From Persicaria tinctoria (taxonomy: Eukaryota; Streptophyta; Magnoliopsida; Caryophyllales; Polygonaceae): a stretch of DNA of 64,000 nucleotides. Where the stretch lies: contig JBANSL010000012.1 in the NCBI GenBank assembly GCA_037127255.1, positions 19,664,615 to 19,728,614 of the forward strand, written 5' to 3'. Shown here piece by piece: positions 57,447 through 64,000 of the stretch (positions are counted from its first letter, which is position 1; each line of letters opens with the position of its first letter). The translations under genes were made by a program, and so were the position numbers. Below the pieces are notes generated by a model, which was given only the letters and a program-made list of their open reading frames with translations, was not told where the DNA came from and made no database searches.

Positions 57447-58930
57447 TCCTCCTTCTTCTGAGGATCTTTCCACTATTGATCCTCTTCTATCTCTTGACGC
57501 CTCCACATCTTCTCAACCTCCTCTCAGAACTTCTATAAGGACTCATAAGCCTCCTTACCCCAAGGATTTTGTTTGTAATTTTGGACCAACCTTTACTGCC
57601 AAGATTAATGTGGTTTCTTCATCACTTTTACCACCTTCCCACTTTGCTTTCCTTAGCCATTTCTGCTTATGTTGAACCCTCATCTTATAAACAAGCTTAT
57701 ACTGATCCAAATTGGATTACTGCTATGACTAAGGAAATTGATGCTTTGACTACCAATGAGACTTGGGACATTGCTCCCTTGCCCCTGAAAAATTTCATAT
57801 TGGTTGCAGGTGGGTTTTTGAAGTTAAACTCAAATTTGATGGCAGTCTTGAGAGATATAAAGCTAGGCTTGTGGCTAAGGGTTTTACTCAGAAACTTTCT
57901 CTCCTATGGTCAAAATCACTACCATCAGGACCCTCATTGCAGTTGGTGCTTCCTTCATGGTGATTTTCATGAAGAGGTCTATATGTTGATGCCTGAGGTG
58001 GTTCCAAATCCTAATCATCATGTGTACAAGATGAAGAAAAGCTTATATGGCCGTAGGCAGGCTTCAAGGGAGTGGTTTCATACGCTGACAACTACTCTTC
58101 AGTCCCTTCAGTATGTTCAATCAAAGAATGACTATTATGTTTTCATCAAGCATCATGATTCTCGCATCACGGTTCTTGTTGTGTATGTTGATAATATTTT
58201 GATCACTGGCAGCAACCCTTTTAAGATTTCTTCACTTAAGTCCTTTTTGCATACGACCTTCAGCATAAAGGATCTTGGTCAACTCCACTATTTTTTGGGA
58301 ATGGAGATCACTTCTCTTCCTGGCAGTTTTGTTGTTACCCAGACAAAATTCACCAAGGAGTTATTGCTTGATGCTTGTCTCCCAGGCACAAAGCCGGTTG
58401 TTACACCATTGCCTCTTCACTTGAAACTTAATGATACAAATGGATCTATTCTGGCTGATCCTACAAGCTACAGAGCTTTGGTTGGCAAACTTAATTTTTT
58501 AAACAACTCAACCTTTCCTATTCAGTTCAAACACTGAGTCAGTTTATGCAACATCCTCGTTTCGACTCTGATTGGGCTGCTTGTTCCATGACCCGATGCT
58601 CTATCATAGGCTACATTGTGTTCCTTGGCTCTTCTCCTATCAGTTGGAAGTCAAAGAAGCAATCAGTGGTTTCCAGGAGCTCTTCTGAGGCAGATTACAG
58701 AGCCATGCATGGCTAATGCTGCAACAGAAATCACTTGTTTTGTTCGTTTGTTACAGGATTTTGATGTTGCTCCCATCAAACCTGTTACCTTGTTTTGGGA
58801 CAACCGTTCAGCCTTACCAATCCAGTCTTTCATGATCGAACTAAACACATCGTCATAGAAGGCTTATTAAGTTTGTCCTTTGTGACATCCTCAGAGCGGC
58901 TGGCTGATGTCCTCACCAAAGCTGGGTTTT
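57447..58930 (+). pseudogene. copia A reverse transcriptase and RNase H (3' half)
   Basis: Continues copia A after element B. Reads DPNWITAMTKEIDALTTNET, a shifted stretch with KARLVAKGFTQK, then KMKKSLYGRRQASREWF, VLVVYVDNILITGS (YVDD changed to YVDN), LHYFLGMEI, and RNase H pieces [28 protein letters not shown] and DNRSA. Stops and shifts near 57830, 58537 and 58715. The catalytic change in YVDD alone would disable the RT. Confidence 0.85.
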
Positions 58931-58937
58931 TATCTTA

Positions 58938-59892
58938 ATGTTTTTTTATATTTTCGTCGTTTGTCACTAAGCGAGCTCCTGCTGATATTGTTGACGTCGT
59001 CCATTTGAACGCTCTTAAACGATGAGTAAACTGTGGTTAACCATTCCCAAATTCTCGCCTTGTATAAAAAAAATAAAATACAGTATTGTGGTGGGTAAAT
59101 TATATTGATGTTCATTGATCGATTACCATATGATGTGGTACGTACGTTGTTGGATTTGTTGCTACTTGTTAGTAATTTTATCCAATCCAAAGGTGGCAAA
59201 TATCAAAATTCTTGAAACAGGTCGAGTATACAATATTATTAGAATTGAGTGTGGTTTGGAATTTGAGTACGTGGATAGAGAATCAAACTACATCTAAACC
59301 ATTAAAAATATTTGAACATTTATTTAAACTTAAAAAATTATATTTATTTATAAGCATATATTTTAATATATTTATAAATTCTATTTTTTTTAAAATCATA
59401 TATTTCAATTTTTAAAAATTAGAAATTACAAAATATGATTTTTCAAAATAAAATTTTATAAACAGATAAAAATAAATGTTAGTAATATAAATATTTTTTT
59501 ATTTTTTAAGATTAAATAAATATACGTTAAAATATTTTTGTGATGTAAGGAGAGAGTATATATAACGGAGTGGAGATTGTAATAGTGGAGTAGGAGATCT
59601 CCACTTATATAATTAACCATATACTCAGAAGAAGAAGAAAATAATAATCTTTGTTATTTAAATTAACATACACACCGTTCTTTTTGTTTATAAAAATACA
59701 AACAAATTACAAATTTGTTCTACTAATACAAATACAACTCCTCGCTTATTTCAACTTGCAATCAGCAAAAGCAAGCAATCAACATAAACCATATATAACA
59801 TTTAAAAAAAAAACACTTTATCCATATAAATTAATTAACCCACAAATAAAATCATAAAACCAACACCACATATATAAATTCAATGCATGGAT
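58938..59892. other. no gene seen
   Basis: AT-rich DNA between copia A and the 3' end of the oxidase gene. 59640-59892 could be its 3' UTR. No recognisable coding sequence. Confidence 0.5.
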
Positions 59893-62220
59893 CTAGACCT
59901 TAGGAGGAAGTGGAATACTCTGTTCATTCCTGAAGAAATTAAGAGGATCAACCTTGGCCTTCACCTCCACCAACCTCTCAAAATTACCCTTAAAGTACTT
60001 ACTTCCATAGCTCCTCTTCACCTCCTCGTAGCTGTTCTTCCCCTGGTCGTTCACCCCCAAATCCAGATCTCTGTAGTTCAAGAACGCCTCCCTCGGAAAC
60101 CGCGACACATACGGCGTCATGTACCCGTACAGCTTCCTCGTCAGCCCGATAAAATACTCCGAATTATTCGCCCCCGCCACGTTCCAGTTCGTCGCGTACT
60201 GCACCTTGTACAGGTTCCCCGCCCTGTGCGGGAACGGCACCTCCGTCGCCGGGATCTCCGCCATCCTCCCCCCGTACGGGTTGAAGGTCAGCTGCGGGGT
60301 CACCAGCTCGATCATCCTGTTCCACACGAACTCCAACCCCTCCCTCGGGATCGGCTTCTTCACGTAGTCCGATTTCCTCTTCAGGTAGGTCAGCGATTGC
60401 GGGGTCCGGCTTAGCAGGATCGTTGCCGGAGTTCCTAGCGGGAAGTCGGTCCAGAAGCTCACCGAGTCGACCCAGCTCATCTCGTGCACGTCCGACTCGT
60501 TGGCTTTCATTAGAGGGATGTACTCTTTCATTATCGCGAGGAGCGATTTCGCGTCTCCTAAATACATCGCTCTGAACGTCGCCCTAACCGTCTTCTTGTT
60601 AGGGTTCTTGGTTCCGTTGACCACATCTGAAGTCAACCTGATAACATGTTACAGTGAATCAATACTTCTCTCATTGTCAATTGGTTTTTATTAAAGACAG
60701 GTGATGGACAAACCTTATGAAGAGCTCATGGGGGAGTTTGGTGGTGGCGACTTCTTGCCATTGCATTACGACGTCGAGGGCGTCGTCTTCCATGAGCCGT
60801 TGGATCCTGAAGACCGTTACGGTTTCCGGGACTCGGACGAGCTTCAGCTTGTAGGAGAGGATGACTCCGAAGCTGGCGCCTCCACCGCCTCGGATAGCCC
60901 AAAAGAGGTCCTCTCCCATCGTTGTCCGGTTCAAAACCCGCCCATTTACATCGACAAGGATGGCGTCGATGATGTTGTCGACGGAGAGACCGTACTTCCT
61001 CATCATGTTGCCGTAGCCTCCACCGGAGAAATGCCCGCCGGCGCCAACTGTTGGGCAGACCCCGGCCGGAAACCCGTGGGTCTTGCTCTTCTCAGAAATC
61101 CTATACGATCAATATTGTAACACTTGTATAAATTAAAATCACATTTGTGTATATACTATAAAAATGACTTTTTTTTCCCTATATTAAATATGTTTTGTAT
61201 CATATTTCTAAAAACACACAAATATAATCATATATGTAAAGATCATGACAAAGTTTTAGGGGGAAAAATCATGCATAAGTGCATCATAATCTTAAATTAA
61301 TATAGTATAATTTTAATTTCATAAAAACACATAAAATGTAGTCTTAAATATATACAAAAAATTTTTATACCATATTTATTTTCAAGAAAATAATTTCTTT
61401 ACGTAAGTGAACAATAAAGTCAAATTTTTTTGCATATATATATTCATTGATTTTAATTCAACTTAATGTTTGTCCACAAAATATTATTCAAACCTTTTAG
61501 AGTTGTTGTGTTATATTAGAAGACTTTTAAACATATGGTATTCAATTGTTGATTTAATGTTGTTGTATTAGAAATCCATTTTCAGAGGTATTTTTTCTTC
61601 TTTTCAAACCCTGTTAATTACATTACATTACATCTCTTTGGGTCAATATACGAAAATCACAGTTAGTTAATTACCTTGTCAATTTTTTTTTTTTAAAAAA
61701 AGAAGTTAGAAGACTTTTAAGGCAGTAACGGCCCCATGTTAATTGATTACCTGTAATAGACCTCACCAAGAGTTGCGCCAGCCCCAACCCAAGCAGTCTC
61801 GGCCTCGACATCGACATCGATGGATCGAAGATTAAACATGTCGAGGATGAAGAACGGGCCTTCGGCCACGTAAGAGATGCCTTCATAGTCATGGCCTCCG
61901 CTCCGAATCTTCATAAGAACACCATGTTGGCGAGCACATATCACCGCGGCTTTGACATGGGACTCATGCAGAGCCGTTACGATGAGCAAGGGTTTCCGGG
62001 TTGTGGAGGTGTTGAACCTGAGATTACGGATGTATTCCTCGAGTACGTCTGAAAAGGAAGAATTCTTGTGCGTGTAGATTGCGCTAGAAATCGGGTGGGA
62101 GGCCTCGGAATGGCTTTCGAGGCACCCTAGTAGGGTTTCGTGGCGGCTAAATGCCCATGTGGTGGTGCCGGAGAGGAGGACAATGAGGAGGGCAAAGGAG
62201 AAGTTGTTTAGGGTTCCCAT
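59893..62220 (-). CDS. berberine-bridge-enzyme-like FAD oxidase
   Basis: Secreted flavoprotein oxidase; relatives oxidise oligosaccharides, monolignols or alkaloids with O2, giving H2O2. The substrate here cannot be read from sequence. Three exons, 62220-61751, 61100-60714 and 60637-59893, GT-AG, giving 533 residues, the usual length. Signal peptide [23 protein letters not shown]. The bicovalent FAD sites are both present: His in [12 protein letters not shown] and Cys in [40 protein letters not shown] closes the FAD-binding PCMH domain. The BBE C-terminal motif appears as [14 protein letters not shown], ending near [16 protein letters not shown]-glycosylation sequons include NSS, NTS, NRT, NES and NNS. 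No lesion; probably active. High GC in exons against AT-rich flanks. Confidence 0.95.
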
Positions 62221-64000
62221 TTAGCTAGGGTTTTGAATTGAAGTGTACGTACGTTAATATATAAGACTTGATTGATGGGTTTTTATTTCCCTTTAAATTG
62301 GAGAGTACGGGGTTTTGTTTGTGCATTTATAGAGATTTTGTTTTGGGTGGTTTTGGAATTGGGGATTAGGGTTGAAAAGGGTAGGTTGGTTACGCACGGC
62401 AAATTAATACTGTTCTATAGTTTTCAAAATTGCAATTGGTCAAATGCAAGAAAAATCAAGATCCTTGATAATCCAAGATATGCACCAATAATTTATTAGA
62501 AAATTCAGAGCGCAGCCTAAAATTGAAAATGGAAAATGTTAGCAACTTTGCATTAATTATATTACTCCGTACTTCGTACAGTAATTATAACTGCTTACAC
62601 GTTGAACCTCTGAATCCATTTACCTCAAAACGTAGAAAGAATTATAATCTTCATCAAGTTTATATATACTCAGTATATTATACAGTATATATGGAAATTT
62701 ACCAAAAAAAAAATCCATCAGTCAAATATAAATTTACAGAAAATCACCCATTAAATGACTTTTACAAATCACCATCTATTGTCTATTTCTATTAGGATTT
62801 TGTCAAATACATATGATATTATAATATTTTAAACTTTATATTTAAATTATAATCTCAAATAGATTTAAAAATATATTTTACTAATTTTTTTTAAAAAAAA
62901 TTTAAAGAACTTGATGTATATATGAACAAAATTTCCTAGTTTATTCCTAAAAATGGTTATAAATTTTAAAAATATTTTATAGATTAATTTTTAATCAAAA
63001 TTAAAATTAGTTTATAAGTCATGAGCCTTGTTTAAATTTAATGATATTCTTGATACTAATATAATTAATGTCTCATTTTCTTTCATTTGTTAACATATAC
63101 ACCATATAATAAAAATTAAAAGTACTATTATCTAAATATTTTTAAAAATATTTTCCAGGCTCAAAAGTATTGTTATTAAAAGTATCTTTATTAAAGTTTG
63201 CTTAAATTTTTAAATAAAATTCAGTAATATTTTCTAGATTTAGAACCTTCTTCCTCCAAATAAATATAGAATTCAAAATTTTACACATTTTTTGCCCCTA
63301 ATATATTAATATAATTTTCTATCCCTACCATAAATATATAATATAAATATATTCAAGTTTAAAATTTATATTATAAAATTATAAAATATACTATATATTT
63401 AATGGTTCTAATTGAAATATGTGGTGGGTGGTGATTTGTTAATAAAAACCATTTAATGGGTGGTTTTATGTAATTTTGTATATAACAGATGGCTTTTTGT
63501 AAATTTTCCATATGTATATGTGTATTGACAATAAGTCATATGTAAACAACTTTTATTGTCTATCAAGTTAGCAAATTAATCTGAGTGATTGAATTAAAAA
63601 GATCAACTGATGAGATTAAAAGTAATTAATCACTTTTGATAAAAATAAACCTAAATAAGTCCAGCTTCATACAATACGGGCGAAATGCTTGAAATTTATA
63701 AATGTAAAATAATTTAACATTTTTGAGAAACTTGCAGTCTTATTAAGAAGATTTTGGAATAGTTTGGTACGTGGTAATAAAGTGGTACTTTTGGGTTTGT
63801 TTGGATTCTCAATATATTATGCTTATAATTATAAACACATAAAAGTGTTTTTTAAATTATGTCAATCAACTATATTAAAGTTAATAATTAATGAAATTAT
63901 AAACTTTACCAAATAGAGGGTGGTAATTGATACAATTTATAAGATGTTTTATTTTAAATGCACATATTTTTTAAACTCAATTTAATTAAACACTTGCAAA
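62221..64000. other. upstream flank of the oxidase gene; AT-rich
   Basis: 62221-62500 is the promoter side of the oxidase. From 62500 to the end the DNA is very AT-rich with no gene, repeat structure or element end that I can support. Confidence 0.5.

Larger units (their letters stand above)
48687..58937 (+). mobile_element. copia element A (outer layer), decayed and interrupted
   Basis: A primer-binding site TGGTATCAGG starts at 48687, right after an LTR-like end (GTTACA). Gag to integrase occupies 48716-51159; RT and RNase H continue at 57447-58930. The two halves join in frame (I-V-T-P-P-P-S-S) once copia B and its 5-bp duplication are removed. The 5' LTR (about 47850-48686) is disturbed by a MITE; no 3' LTR was found. 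Confidence 0.85.

Noticed and set aside
59887..60414. 175-codon plus-strand frame
   Set aside because: Antisense shadow of exon 3 of the BBE-like oxidase, a consequence of its high GC third positions.
62256..62264. TATA box of the oxidase gene
   Set aside because: It is only about 36-44 bp from the ATG, leaving almost no 5' UTR. An AT-rich coincidence is as likely.

Overview
This is a nuclear genomic window from a flowering plant, most likely a eudicot. It has GT-AG introns, plant-specific gene families (P-class PPR, class III chitinase, RUS/DUF647, ROH1/DUF793, BBE-like oxidase), AT-rich intergenic DNA and a dense load of plant transposable elements. I cannot name the species. All assignments come from reading the sequence and recognising motifs; no search was run.

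Host genes, left to right: a class III (GH18) chitinase at 13361-15422 (+, two exons); an intronless P-class PPR protein at 16983-18659 (-); a possible 34-residue membrane peptide gene at 21841-21945 (+); a short-chain dehydrogenase/reductase at 35047-37291 (+, six exons); a RUS/DUF647 protein at 37631-41547 (-, fifteen exons), convergent with the reductase; a ROH1/DUF793 protein at 45886-47195 (+, two exons); and a secreted berberine-bridge-enzyme-like oxidase at 59893-62220 (-, three exons). They are independent genes, not a pathway. Two of them need a GC-AG intron to read through.

Mobile DNA makes up much of the rest. 1-7500 holds relics: a Nudix exon, a fold-back repeat carrying a thioredoxin fragment, tRNA-derived pieces and a LINE RNase H relic. 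7574-12472 is a complete but decayed Ty1/copia element with both LTRs and a 5-bp target duplication. 22.8-31.7 kb is a nested block. It contains a non-autonomous hAT (23696-24417), a 4.1-kb hAT (24587-28711) with an almost intact transposase and a second small BED-finger gene, a GTCACC minisatellite split by that hAT, and a Helitron (31003-31685). 32.1-34.5 kb is a LINE relic split by a Harbinger-type MITE. 41609-43534 is a Pack-MULE-like element beginning about 60 bp upstream of the RUS start codon; it carries host exon fragments and a nested hAT MITE. 47.4-58.9 kb is a three-layer nest: a plus-strand copia (A), a minus-strand copia (B) inserted in A, and a 1.4-kb solo-LTR-like repeat inserted in B.

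The points most worth a second look are the two-gene hAT element, the Helitron with a Helitron-free paralogous site in the same window, the Pack-MULE at the RUS promoter, the GC-AG introns, and the possible small membrane peptide gene.
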